Below the pieces are notes generated by a model, which saw nothing but the letters and a program-made list of their open reading frames with translations, was not told the DNA's origin and searched no databases. A DNA stretch of 64,000 nucleotides from Methylomonas fluvii. GTDB taxonomy: Bacteria > Pseudomonadota > Gammaproteobacteria > Methylococcales > Methylomonadaceae. The position numbers were made by a program, and so were the translations under genes. How positions within the stretch are numbered: the first letter of the stretch is position 1; each line of letters starts with the position of its first letter. The stretch spans positions 1,302,001 to 1,366,000 of the forward strand of contig NZ_JACXST010000001.1 in NCBI RefSeq assembly GCF_014850975.1. Reading direction: 5' to 3'. Positions 51,597 through 60,840 of this stretch are shown one piece after another.

Positions 51597-54023
51597 ATGG
51601 ACGTCAACAACACCCCGTATTTTTTACTGAAAGGCCAGGCCGATTTCGAACAGGGCTCCAGTCATTTGAGCTGGAACACCGGTTTGCAGGCGCTGACGCT
51701 GGCACAAAACCAGGTCTTGCGCTTGCCAGCCGCCGATCCGGCGGCGGCTTTGCTGGCTTGGCAGAACGGCGCGCCGCTGGCCTTGGACAGTTTTAATCAG
51801 ATTGGTCGCTTGAGTGCCGACGGTAGGCGTGTCGAATTCAACAGCGGCCGTGGTTATCTGAGCTTGCAGGACAATGAATTGCAGGATGTCGTCGCGCCGC
51901 AAGGCCGCTTTACCGACATGGCGTTCGCGGCAATTGCCCGCAGCGGCAAACCGGGCTTTGGTCTGCCAGCCGGCGACGGTAGATTGGCCTTGCCGTTCAG
52001 TGACGGTATCAATCAGCATGGTTTGCTGCTGTTTCATCTGGCCCGCCGTTGGCAAACCTTCTGTGCATGGGGCAATGCGGAAGGCGAGGATGTGGCATCG
52101 CAAATGCCGCTTAGGGCCTGTATCGACGCGGAGCAGCGGGTTTGGGTGATCTCCGCGACAGGCTTGATGTTATGCAGTGGCGAACCGCTGCCCTTACCCT
52201 ACACGCCGCAACCGGTACGCTTTGAGCCAGAGCAGGCCAATCCGCATCCCTTACACCGCATCTGGCAGCAAGCCTTGCCGGAGGGTATGCAGGCGCTGGC
52301 GCTATGTTGCGATTTGCAGCAGTTATATCTCTTGTGCCACGACGGTATGGGGGCGCAGGCCATAGTGACGCGGCCTCTATCGGCATTAGCCGATGCGCCA
52401 TTCAAAACCTACGCTTGCCCGGCCGAGTTGCCGTTTGCTATCGATCTGGCGCTGGCTGCCGATTCGTCTTTACCGGACAGCGGCCGGCTGGCGGCTTTGG
52501 CGCCGCGCGCGGCGGATGATGTGAGTTTCGTGCAACGCGATTGCCCGGTATTGACGCTGCTTTGGGATAGTGAAACCAACACCGGCCAAGCCGGCTTGCT
52601 GCACGAGCGTTATCCGATGTTGTCGCAAGCCGTGCCGCGTTTTGTCAGCAGCGCCGACGGCCAGTTGCGTTATCAAGCCGAGGCCGATGCGGATTTTCCG
52701 GCGATAGCTCCGCGCCCCCGAGAGTTGCATGCCTTGCGCCGGCCGCAGTTTTTTCTGGAAGGCACGGCCTTGCTGCATGAGCTGGATTCCGGCCAAGTCG
52801 ATACGCAGTGGCATAGATTGTATCTGGACGCCTGCATCCCGTCGGGCTGCGATATTCAGATTGCGGTGCGGGTATTTGCCAGCCGGCAGGCGGTTCGGCC
52901 CAAGCCTATCGAGCAACCCGCGCCGTTGTGGAATCCGTTACAGTCCGAATTGCCGTTCGCGCCCAGTCTGGCCGGGCAGCAAGTCGGCAGCAGCGGCCTG
53001 TTCGAGATTTTATTACAGCAGCCGTCCGGTCCGGTGCGGCAATTGCGCGGCCGCTATCTGCAAATTCAAGTAACTTTGCGCGGCGACGGCCGGCAAAGCC
53101 CGGCTTTGCATGCCATCAGAGTCTATTACCCGCGGTTTTCCTACCAGGAAGCCTATTTTCCGGAATTTTACCGGCAGGAACTCAGTTACGACCCGGCGCA
53201 AGCCGTAGGTCCGGCCAATGGCGCCGACGTTCGCGAGCGCTTGCTGGCCGCCTTCGAAGGGGTATTGACCCCGCTGGAAGGCCGGATTGCCGCCAGCGAG
53301 CAATTGCTGGCGCCCGAGGCAACGCCTGCCGCTAACCTGCCTTGGTTGGCTGAGGCCGTAGGCGGCCGTCTGCCCAGCCACTGGCCGGAAGCCAGGCAGC
53401 GGCGCTGGCTACGGGACCTAACCTTGATACAACAATACAAAGGTACGCTGGCGGCCTTGAATCTGGCTTTGGACATCGTCAGCGACGGCGGCGTGCAGCG
53501 CGGCGAAATTGTGGTGTTAGAGAATTTCCGTTTGCGACGGACCATGGCGACGATCTTGGGCATAGACATGGACGGCGGCGATCACCCGTTAACTCTGGGC
53601 ACCGGCATGAGCGGTAACAGCATCATCGGCGACAGCCTGATTCTGTCGGAAAGCGATGCCCGGCAATTTCTGGCACTGTTCGCCCCGGAGCTGGCGACAA
53701 CAGACGAAGCGGCACAGGTCAAAGCGTTTTTTGCAGAATACGCGCACCAGGTCAGCATCTTGCTGCACGGGCGGGCGGTGAGTTTGCGCACTGCCGTCGA
53801 AGACATTTTGACCGAACAACTGCCGGCGCACCTGCAATACCGGATCATCGAAACTGAACATCCCTTCGTGCTAGGTATCGCGCCGCTGCTGGGCATGGAT
53901 ACCTTCATCGAAACCGCGCCGCCGTTCCGCCGCGTCACGCTGGATGACACTTATCTGGGCCGCGAAGGGATTTTGAAAAACCCGGCGGCATTTTCACCGG
54001 AGGACATCAATGCACAGGCTTAG
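51597..54023 (+). CDS. eCIS baseplate protein (gpI-like C-terminus, Afp12-like)
   Basis: 808-aa protein. The first roughly 480 residues look like a beta-propeller or repeat domain with no clear family. From about residue 500 the gpI/phage-tail-protein domain appears: YYPRFSYQEAYFPEFYRQE, VRERLLAAFEGVLTPLEGRIAASEQLL, LPWLAEAVGGRLPSHWPEARQRRWL, TLIQQYKGTLAALNLAL. It pairs with the gpJ-like protein in the wedge. The N-terminal extension is longer than in phage gpI and probably forms an outer baseplate surface. Confidence 0.85.
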   Translation: MDVNNTPYFLLKGQADFEQGSSHLSWNTGLQALTLAQNQVLRLPAADPAAALLAWQNGAPLALDSFNQIGRLSADGRRVEFNSGRGYLSLQDNELQDVVAPQGRFTDMAFAAIARSGKPGFGLPAGDGRLALPFSDGINQHGLLLFHLARRWQTFCAWGNAEGEDVASQMPLRACIDAEQRVWVISATGLMLCSGEPLPLPYTPQPVRFEPEQANPHPLHRIWQQALPEGMQALALCCDLQQLYLLCHDGMGAQAIVTRPLSALADAPFKTYACPAELPFAIDLALAADSSLPDSGRLAALAPRAADDVSFVQRDCPVLTLLWDSETNTGQAGLLHERYPMLSQAVPRFVSSADGQLRYQAEADADFPAIAPRPRELHALRRPQFFLEGTALLHELDSGQVDTQWHRLYLDACIPSGCDIQIAVRVFASRQAVRPKPIEQPAPLWNPLQSELPFAPSLAGQQVGSSGLFEILLQQPSGPVRQLRGRYLQIQVTLRGDGRQSPALHAIRVYYPRFSYQEAYFPEFYRQELSYDPAQAVGPANGADVRERLLAAFEGVLTPLEGRIAASEQLLAPEATPAANLPWLAEAVGGRLPSHWPEARQRRWLRDLTLIQQYKGTLAALNLALDIVSDGGVQRGEIVVLENFRLRRTMATILGIDMDGGDHPLTLGTGMSGNSIIGDSLILSESDARQFLALFAPELATTDEAAQVKAFFAEYAHQVSILLHGRAVSLRTAVEDILTEQLPAHLQYRIIETEHPFVLGIAPLLGMDTFIETAPPFRRVTLDDTYLGREGILKNPAAFSPEDINAQA

Positions 54024-54080
54024 TGATTTTCTTGAATCGAATTTCGGTAATGTCTTCTTGGCAGCAAACGCGGAGGCCGC

Positions 54081-54983
54081 ATGGATACCCTAGACGATTT
54101 CACCACGCTGGAACAGGACGCCACTTTAGACGAGCCCCTGCGCCGTGTGGCTTACGAGGCCGGGATGATGCTGGGTCTGGAAGCGACCCGCGACGAGCAG
54201 GCCTACCACCGCCGCCGTCTGACCCGCCATCAATATTGGCTGCAAGGCTATGGCACCTTGGCGGGCATGCTGGTCAGCATGGCCCCGGCGACGCATCCCA
54301 ACAATACCGATAGCCTGACGGTGCGTTTGCTGGTGAGTCCCGGCATAGGCATCGACGGCCTGGGCCGCGAGGTGCTGATTCACGAACCCTACTGCATCAA
54401 TCTCGGCGATTGGCTGGCCTCGCAATCGGAGAGTCATCTGCGCGAAGGCTACAGCGACGCCGACAATCTGCTCTGGCTGAAAATCTGCGTGCGGCAAAAA
54501 GATTGCCCGGTGGCGATGCAGCCGGTGCTGGCGCGCAAGCTCAATCTCAGTACCGACGCGGTGCAACCCAGCCGCACTGCCGACAGCGTGCGCCTGGAAT
54601 TGATTCCGGAATTGCCGCCGCCAGCGGGTGACGATGCCTATCAACCCTGGGCTTGCCATCAAGCCCTGCCGGCGGCGATGCCAGCCTTGTCGGCAGCTGA
54701 ACAAGCCTTATTGCAGCAAGTACAAAACGATAATACCGAGGCCGGCGCGCAACTGGCGCTGCATGCCCGTTTGCTGCACGCGCTGGATGGAAGTGGTGTT
54801 AATCCGCAGCAATTGAATGACGAACTGGAGGAGGGCGCCCGCTTGTTGCTGGCCAGGATCAGCATCAGCGTCACCGACATCAACGCCATTCTGGTCAACC
54901 CGCAATTAATCTCGATCAACAACTTGGTGCGGCCGTTCCTGGCCACCGCCAGCCAATTGGCCTGGCTGGCACGCCAGCCCTGA
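54081..54983 (+). CDS. eCIS protein with shared 'FDGRLL'-type domain, paralogue A
   Basis: 300-aa protein of unknown function. Residues about 25-110 (GMMLGLEATRDEQAYHRRRLTR, then LQGYGTLAGMLV, VSPGIGIDGLGREVLI) align with the N-termini of the next two large genes. The rest is helical. The start at 54081 fits the shared domain. Similar domains (YFDGRLLTAEDLxxDQxY, then GLxxSPGLAxxxxGRxL) are common in contractile-injection gene clusters and may be baseplate or fibre-attachment modules; this is inference. Confidence 0.6.
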   Translation: MDTLDDFTTLEQDATLDEPLRRVAYEAGMMLGLEATRDEQAYHRRRLTRHQYWLQGYGTLAGMLVSMAPATHPNNTDSLTVRLLVSPGIGIDGLGREVLIHEPYCINLGDWLASQSESHLREGYSDADNLLWLKICVRQKDCPVAMQPVLARKLNLSTDAVQPSRTADSVRLELIPELPPPAGDDAYQPWACHQALPAAMPALSAAEQALLQQVQNDNTEAGAQLALHARLLHALDGSGVNPQQLNDELEEGARLLLARISISVTDINAILVNPQLISINNLVRPFLATASQLAWLARQP

Positions 54984-54996
54984 TCAAGGAGGGACT

Positions 54997-56688
54997 ATGA
55001 GCGAAATTTTATTTCAACCTCTCGGTAATCCGATTGCCGCCGGACTGGCGCTGGATCAGGTTGCTGACATCGATCCGCGCCTGACTCGCAGCCACTATTT
55101 CGACGGCCGCTTGCTGACCGCCGAAGATCTGACCCGTGATCAAATCTATCTGGATCAGCGTTTGCGCGAACTTGGCCGGGTGCTGGGCAGCGGCATCGTC
55201 GGCGGTCTGGGCTTGAGTTTCGACCGTTTCACCGGATTGCTGACTCTGGAGCCGGGATTGGCAATGTCGCCTGCTGGCCGGGTGCTGGAGCTGGGCAGTC
55301 GCTTGATCGTCAATCTGCGCGATAAGGCCCTGATTAGCGGCTTGAACGACGGCAATTTCTCCAATTTAAATCGGGGTTTGTACGCGATAGTCCTGCGTTA
55401 TATCGATGTTGGCACCGACATTGCCGAAGTGTTCCCGAAAGATTTGAGCGCCAAACGCGGTTTTCAATACGCGATGATTACCGAGTCGGTGCAAATGGGC
55501 CTAGTGCCTTTGCCGATTCCGCTGCCGCAACAAAGCCCTTTGCAGATTCGGGCGCGTTTAATGAGGGAGTTGCTCGGCGATGATCAATTGCACGGATTGT
55601 TGCCGGAAGACGCGGTGGCACTGGGTTTGGTGGCGATTCAAGAAGGCGCGCCGCAATGGTTGGATGCGCAATTGCTGCGCCATCCCTTACGCGCCGAGCG
55701 GGGCATAGATTCATTGCAAAGCGATTTGTCGCGGCAGTACGAGGCTTTATTAACCGACATATTGAGCAACCGCCGCAGCGGCGGACTGACCGGCGATTTT
55801 CATGCCAGTGATTATTTTTCTCTGTTGCCGCCGGTCGGCACTTTGCCCAAGGAGGCCGTCGATCCGGTCAACGGTCGGCAAGGTTATTTTCCGGAAAACT
55901 ATCAGGTGGCTATCGCACCTTTACGGCAATCGGACGTGGAACAGATTCGCGCCGAATCCCTGGCTTTGCCGCCTATTGATTTAAGCAACGGCGAACCGGT
56001 GGACATCGTCGTACTGGTGCCTTTGTCCAATCTGGATTACGGCCATTACGCCGCGCAACTGGAGCGCAATTTCGACCCGAATAAACGTATGCTGCCGCAG
56101 CTGGATCTGCTGCGATTGAAGCTATATCCCGTAAGGCCGGTGCATGCGCTGGATACCGACCAGGCCGCCTGGCAAGCCATCTGGGACCGCTTCGGCAGCA
56201 ACGCGCCGCTGTATGTGCGCCGGCCCAGTCGCGCCGCAGAAACCTCGATCAGCGGTATCGTGTTAGCGCTGGGTACTGCCTTACCGGCACCGCCCGAAGT
56301 GGTGGGCGGCCCGGCCGATGGCGGAGGTTTGATCGACGACGAGGACAGCGTGTTCTTGAAACGGGTGAATTACCCGATGCTGGCCGAGCTGCGCCCCCCC
56401 AGCGACGACGCCGGCCGTGCCGCCTTAGCGGTGTTGGAGGCGTCATTCAATGAATCAACATCGGTCGCCGCCTGCCAGCGCATATTGTTATTGGTGGAAC
56501 GCCAATATGACGGGGTAATCTGGCAAACCCTGCGACAACTGGCCGCGGCTAACAACCTGGAAGCATTTCTGGCCGGATTCCGCACCAAGCCCGCCAACCA
56601 GACCACCGGCGCTTGGGTTGGCGCGAGCGGTGCAGTATTGGGTTTGGATAATGCGTTGATCGAGCAATGGACCGCGCTTTTGGGGTGA
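54997..56688 (+). CDS. eCIS protein with shared 'FDGRLL' domain, paralogue B
   Basis: 563-aa protein. Residues about 25-110 hold the clearest copy of the motif: DPRLTRSHYFDGRLLTAEDL, then RDQIYLDQRLRELGRVLGSGIVGGLGL and LTLEPGLAMSPAGRVLEL. A region with VDIVVLVPLSNLDYGHYAA follows and the C-terminus is helical. It is 13 bp after paralogue A. The function is unknown; no enzymatic motif was seen. Confidence 0.65.
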   Translation: MSEILFQPLGNPIAAGLALDQVADIDPRLTRSHYFDGRLLTAEDLTRDQIYLDQRLRELGRVLGSGIVGGLGLSFDRFTGLLTLEPGLAMSPAGRVLELGSRLIVNLRDKALISGLNDGNFSNLNRGLYAIVLRYIDVGTDIAEVFPKDLSAKRGFQYAMITESVQMGLVPLPIPLPQQSPLQIRARLMRELLGDDQLHGLLPEDAVALGLVAIQEGAPQWLDAQLLRHPLRAERGIDSLQSDLSRQYEALLTDILSNRRSGGLTGDFHASDYFSLLPPVGTLPKEAVDPVNGRQGYFPENYQVAIAPLRQSDVEQIRAESLALPPIDLSNGEPVDIVVLVPLSNLDYGHYAAQLERNFDPNKRMLPQLDLLRLKLYPVRPVHALDTDQAAWQAIWDRFGSNAPLYVRRPSRAAETSISGIVLALGTALPAPPEVVGGPADGGGLIDDEDSVFLKRVNYPMLAELRPPSDDAGRAALAVLEASFNESTSVAACQRILLLVERQYDGVIWQTLRQLAAANNLEAFLAGFRTKPANQTTGAWVGASGAVLGLDNALIEQWTALLG

Positions 56689-57159
56689 GGGGATGAGGTT
56701 TTGGGAGCGGGTTTGGAAAATGCCGGTTTTGTGGGCTAGGCACGATTAAGTGCCATCTCGGAACCAGCAGCCAACGGTGGGCAAAATTGCCCACCCTACG
56801 CATTTGATTGTTTTGGTGCTCTAAGAGACTTTGATTTCGGGACGGGTTTTCATCCCGTATGCCGCGCGGAGCACCGGAGCTTTTGGACGGAATAGCCCGC
56901 AGGGGTGCGGCAGGGATGCCGCACGTTGCCGAAGGGGCAGGAAGCCCCTTTCGGCAACCCCGTTCAAAAGCGAGGAGCGCAGGGAATAAGCGGCATCCGG
57001 GTGTCTTTTCTTTTGGATACTTTTCTTTGGACAAGCAAAGAAAAGTATCTCGCTTGTCGGTGCGAGAACCGACATTAAAACACCTGTCGCGATAGCGACT
57101 CAACAAACAAGGTTAAAAGGGATACCAGCGTAACGGTAGCCCAATAAGGAGTAGCCATC
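56689..57159. other. Non-coding gap inside the eCIS cluster holding repeat copy 2
   Basis: 471 bp separate paralogue B from the 1224-aa gene. The only structured content is the second hairpin-chain repeat (56838-57099). No gene is supported; a ribosome-binding site (aaggag, 57146-57151) precedes the next ATG. Confidence 0.7.
56838..57099 (+). repeat. Hairpin-chain repeat, copy 2
   Basis: Shorter copy of the element at 45205-45605, in the same orientation. Hairpins: GTGCGGCA-GGGA-TGCCGCAC (56905-56924), the bulged stem TTGCCGAAGGGGC-AGGAA-GCCCCTTTCGGCAA (56926-56957), GCG-AGGAG-CGC (56970-56980), a perfect 14-bp stem with loop GACAAG (57016-57049) absent from copy 1, GTCGGT/ACCGAC (57056-57073 region) and GTCGC/GCGAC (57086-57099). 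In the 129-bp shared core the first difference falls in a loop, so the stem is kept. Confidence 0.8.
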
Positions 57160-60100
57160 ATGTCCATGATCCTGCTGCATAACCCCATCGCCAGCTCCCG
57201 CAGCTTGCAACGGGTGCACATGTTCCCCGGCCGGCATCTGGGCGAGGAAGAGTTCGACCGCGAACAGGCGTATGCCGATGCGCGGCTGGCTACCGTATTG
57301 CAGGGCAAGACCGCCGGTATCGTGCACGGCCTGGATTTACAACTGGGGCCGAACGGCGTAGCCGAGCCTGGCTTTAGTGTCAGTTCCGGTCTGGCATTGG
57401 CAGCCAATGGCCAGGCGCTGGGTCTGTACTATCCGCTACGCGCCGAGTGGCAGGATTTGATCGACAGCTATCTAAACCGCGCTCAGGTCGCCAGCGCGGT
57501 GGGTGTTTATTATTTGCTGTTGACGCGCGGTGACCGGCAAATCGACGGGCCGGGCGTCGATCCTTGCCAACGTACCGAACTGGATCCAACCCGCGACACC
57601 CAAAGAGTGTTGGCCGGCAGCCTGGCTTTACAGCGCATCAATATCAGCGACGCCGCAGTGAATACCTGGCCGCGCGACCGCATCGAAAACTGGGTAGCCG
57701 CCGACCGGGTCGACGCCGGTTTCATGACCAAATTGGGACACGCCGTGCCGCTGGCCTTGCTGGCGGTGGTGAGCAACGAGGATGCCAGCTACCGAGTCGC
57801 CTGGCTCTCGCAAGAAGCCGGCCGCTACGAAGCTATGCCGAACAGTGGTTACCGGGTTCTGTTGAATCAAAGCGGCGCGGCGATGCGGCGGGTGATGCAG
57901 GCGGCGGGTTTGCCGGCTAATAACGGGATTCCACTGCCGCAGTTTTTACAAGACAATCTGCATCTGGATTTTCTGCCTGCGGCGGGCCAATTGCCGCTGG
58001 ATTGGCTGCAAAATCCAGCGGAGCCGGCACCGAATCTACTTTGGCTGCCGACGCATCTGGGCATAGACATGGTGCCGGTCCCGGAAGAAGCGGTGATCGA
58101 GCTGTTAAACGGCCATATCGCTCGTCGGGTGATCGATTTGCGCCAACCGGCCGGCGACAAGATTAGATTGTTGCTGGCAGTGAACGAGCCGGATTATCGG
58201 CCCAATCTTTTGGATATTCCGCAAACCGACAGCGTGCTGGAAAGCGATATTTTCCGGTTTTACATGCGTGCTTACGAAGCCTGGCGCAAATGGCGCCAAC
58301 AATTCGATGCGCTGTATTTCGTCGAACCCTCCAACACCCCGCCTCTGGCTGGCGGCATAGGCGTGATAGAGCATGCGGTGCTCGATCCCGCGCAATTCAA
58401 AAATCTGGATTTGCCCAAACCGGAAACGCCGCCGGCCTTGCCGTTGACGATTTTCGAGAAAGTCATCGCCCGCGCCAACACAGAACAACAAGACCCGCAA
58501 AATCCCGGCACGCCATATCCCTATAGCAAAGGTGTGCCGGCCTTACCTAACTTTTACAGCAATTGGTTGGGTGAAGACGGTAATCCGCCGCCGATAGCCA
58601 CGCCCAGCGACGACGGTTTGGTGGTGCAGTACGCGGTGGCCTTGGTGGAACTGGAAGCCATTGAAAACCAGATTCGGGCGATCCGCAGCCGGGTCGAGAA
58701 AACCCGGGATTTTTTGCTGCTGCAGCGCCAACAACTGGATTCGCAAACCGTGGCCTTGGCCGCGCTGGCCGGCGGCGTGGCCGGCGACGGCACCGGCTTA
58801 CAGGTCGCGCGCTGGCTGCCTTACGCCAATCTCAACGCCACCGACATTCCCAATAACGTCGATAAAGCGGTCAGCACGGAAAGCGTGGTCAGCAATGCGC
58901 CTAAATCCGTGTTTGCCGCCGCGTCCGCGGGCTTATTCAACAGCGCGATCAGTCAGATGGCTGCGCCGAAAGTTAGCGCCAGCAGTGCCTTGAGCAACAA
59001 CTTATTGAGCAACGCGCTGGCCTCCACATCATCGGTGTCCAAGGCGGCGTTTTTATTGACCAGCAAGCCACAAACCTATTCGGCGTTTGAATTGGGCATC
59101 AACAAAAACCGCCTGGATATGTTGTCGCGGATTACCAAAGAAGCGGTCAGCAAGCCGGCTTTCGAGGCCAAGGAATACCGTTTTGGCGTGATCGATCATA
59201 TCAGCCCGGAAATCAACGAATATGCCAAAGCCTATTACGGGATGAAGGAATTGCTGGCCACGCTGACCGATTTATTCGACCCCACCGATGCCGCCACCTT
59301 GCGTAAACAGATGGAAAAAATCGGCGTGGTGGAAGACGATCAGGCCGGCACCAATGCCACTAACCCGTTCGAGCGCAGCGGCAAACTGGAGTCGCCGGCA
59401 GTGCTGGATAACTTGGCCGACAAAAATGCTCCGAACAATCCGCAGCGTTCCAGCCTGTTAAAAACCCAATACCGCTACCATGCCTTGTTCAAAGCCGGAC
59501 GGATTTTGACGCAATGGATCGCGATTTTTGAGGCGCGTTACAACAATATCGAACGCAAACTGCAAGGCAAGTTACGCGAACAAGCCAACAAGCTGGCGCA
59601 GATCGACAAATTGGCCGGTTTGATCCGGGTAGCGCGGGAAACCCTGGAAGGCATGGATAGATTCCGCGTCGAACAACTCGGTGACTACGGCGTCGCGCAG
59701 CGTTTGCTGGACGAAGATTGGCGGCAGGTCTGGGCTTTGAATAACGAACGCTCCCGAATTTTGACCAAGGGATTGCGCGGTTTGTATTACGTCAGAGTGC
59801 GCGGTACACCAGTCAGCGCCCCCTTGGCCGATCCGCTGGCCTTGCGTTATGGCAGCAGCAAGGACATCGTTCCCGGCTGCGATTGGGAAGAAGAGGTGGA
59901 TTTACCCTATGCCCTGGACCCGTTTTTCGCGGCGATCTGCGAGATCCCGATGGACGATTGGGCCGGCTTAAAACCGTTGCGCCCCAAGCTGCCGCCGTTT
60001 CAGCAATTCGATTATTTGGGGCAATTGCGTCAGGCTCGCTTCAAAGCCAGACCTGCCAGCCTGCTGACGCCGGCCAATACCGATACCTTGCAGTCCCGTC

Positions 60101-60834
60101 TGCAAACCGTGCATCTGCAAACCCAGATCGTCATGCAGCAGTGGGCCAGTTTTAGTTTGCCGGCTTTTACCGCCAGCAGTTTGCAAACTCAGGCCGCAGC
60201 CGCCAAGGTCTTGGCTTTGGAAGATCTAGCCGGTGTTGCCGGACCGCTACGCAAACCAGCCCACGAATTGCGCGAGCAGTTGGAGCACTGCCAGTTTTGT
60301 TTGCTGGAAAAACTCAATCTGTTGCCGCCGTCTTTGCGTTTGCAATGGGGGCAACTGGCCGAAGACGATCAGATTCGCGTCGAGGATGTCTCCTGGTGGC
60401 CGGGCATGGATAGAGCGGAAGCCGACGATTTTAACGCCGCCCGCACCGTGTCGGAACTGATCGCCTGGTGGTTCCGGCAATTGGACCGCGATGCCTCCGC
60501 CGCCAGCCGCAGCGCGATGCGCAATATGATTCGTGCCGTGCTGATTCATGCTTCCTTGGGCGATCCGCAGGAAATCATTCGCGGTAATGTGCATGTGCCG
60601 CCGCGCTTGGCAGCGATAGGTGAACGCTTGCAGGTCAAGTTGAACCGGCCGCCGTTGCCGGGTACCCGGCTGCAGTTGCTGGATACCGAGCAGCGCGTCG
60701 TGGCGGTGCTGGCGGTGGAAGATCACAGTCCGCAAAGCACCCAGGTCACTATCGTCGATATGCTGCAAAGCGGTGTGAAGATCAACACCCGCTTTAGTGT
60801 GGTGGCGAACAAGCTGACGCAGCAGCGCTTGTAA
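57160..60834 (+). CDS. Large eCIS protein with shared 'FDGRLL'-type domain and coiled coil, paralogue C
   Basis: 1224-aa protein of unknown function. The N-terminus repeats the paralogue motif (VHMFPGRHLGEEEFDREQAYADARL, TAGIVHGLDLQL, SVSSGLALAANGQAL). A coiled-coil segment is near residues 490-530 (LEAIENQIRAIRSRVEKTRDFLLLQRQQL), a serine/alanine-rich stretch near 580-630, and long helices follow (around 730-850, KLQGKLREQANKLAQIDKLAGLI). No membrane segment, signal peptide or enzymatic motif was seen. It could be an extended baseplate, fibre or tape-measure-like part; nothing in the sequence decides. Confidence 0.6.
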   Translation: MSMILLHNPIASSRSLQRVHMFPGRHLGEEEFDREQAYADARLATVLQGKTAGIVHGLDLQLGPNGVAEPGFSVSSGLALAANGQALGLYYPLRAEWQDLIDSYLNRAQVASAVGVYYLLLTRGDRQIDGPGVDPCQRTELDPTRDTQRVLAGSLALQRINISDAAVNTWPRDRIENWVAADRVDAGFMTKLGHAVPLALLAVVSNEDASYRVAWLSQEAGRYEAMPNSGYRVLLNQSGAAMRRVMQAAGLPANNGIPLPQFLQDNLHLDFLPAAGQLPLDWLQNPAEPAPNLLWLPTHLGIDMVPVPEEAVIELLNGHIARRVIDLRQPAGDKIRLLLAVNEPDYRPNLLDIPQTDSVLESDIFRFYMRAYEAWRKWRQQFDALYFVEPSNTPPLAGGIGVIEHAVLDPAQFKNLDLPKPETPPALPLTIFEKVIARANTEQQDPQNPGTPYPYSKGVPALPNFYSNWLGEDGNPPPIATPSDDGLVVQYAVALVELEAIENQIRAIRSRVEKTRDFLLLQRQQLDSQTVALAALAGGVAGDGTGLQVARWLPYANLNATDIPNNVDKAVSTESVVSNAPKSVFAAASAGLFNSAISQMAAPKVSASSALSNNLLSNALASTSSVSKAAFLLTSKPQTYSAFELGINKNRLDMLSRITKEAVSKPAFEAKEYRFGVIDHISPEINEYAKAYYGMKELLATLTDLFDPTDAATLRKQMEKIGVVEDDQAGTNATNPFERSGKLESPAVLDNLADKNAPNNPQRSSLLKTQYRYHALFKAGRILTQWIAIFEARYNNIERKLQGKLREQANKLAQIDKLAGLIRVARETLEGMDRFRVEQLGDYGVAQRLLDEDWRQVWALNNERSRILTKGLRGLYYVRVRGTPVSAPLADPLALRYGSSKDIVPGCDWEEEVDLPYALDPFFAAICEIPMDDWAGLKPLRPKLPPFQQFDYLGQLRQARFKARPASLLTPANTDTLQSRLQTVHLQTQIVMQQWASFSLPAFTASSLQTQAAAAKVLALEDLAGVAGPLRKPAHELREQLEHCQFCLLEKLNLLPPSLRLQWGQLAEDDQIRVEDVSWWPGMDRAEADDFNAARTVSELIAWWFRQLDRDASAASRSAMRNMIRAVLIHASLGDPQEIIRGNVHVPPRLAAIGERLQVKLNRPPLPGTRLQLLDTEQRVVAVLAVEDHSPQSTQVTIVDMLQSGVKINTRFSVVANKLTQQRL

Positions 60835-60840
60835 ATTGCC

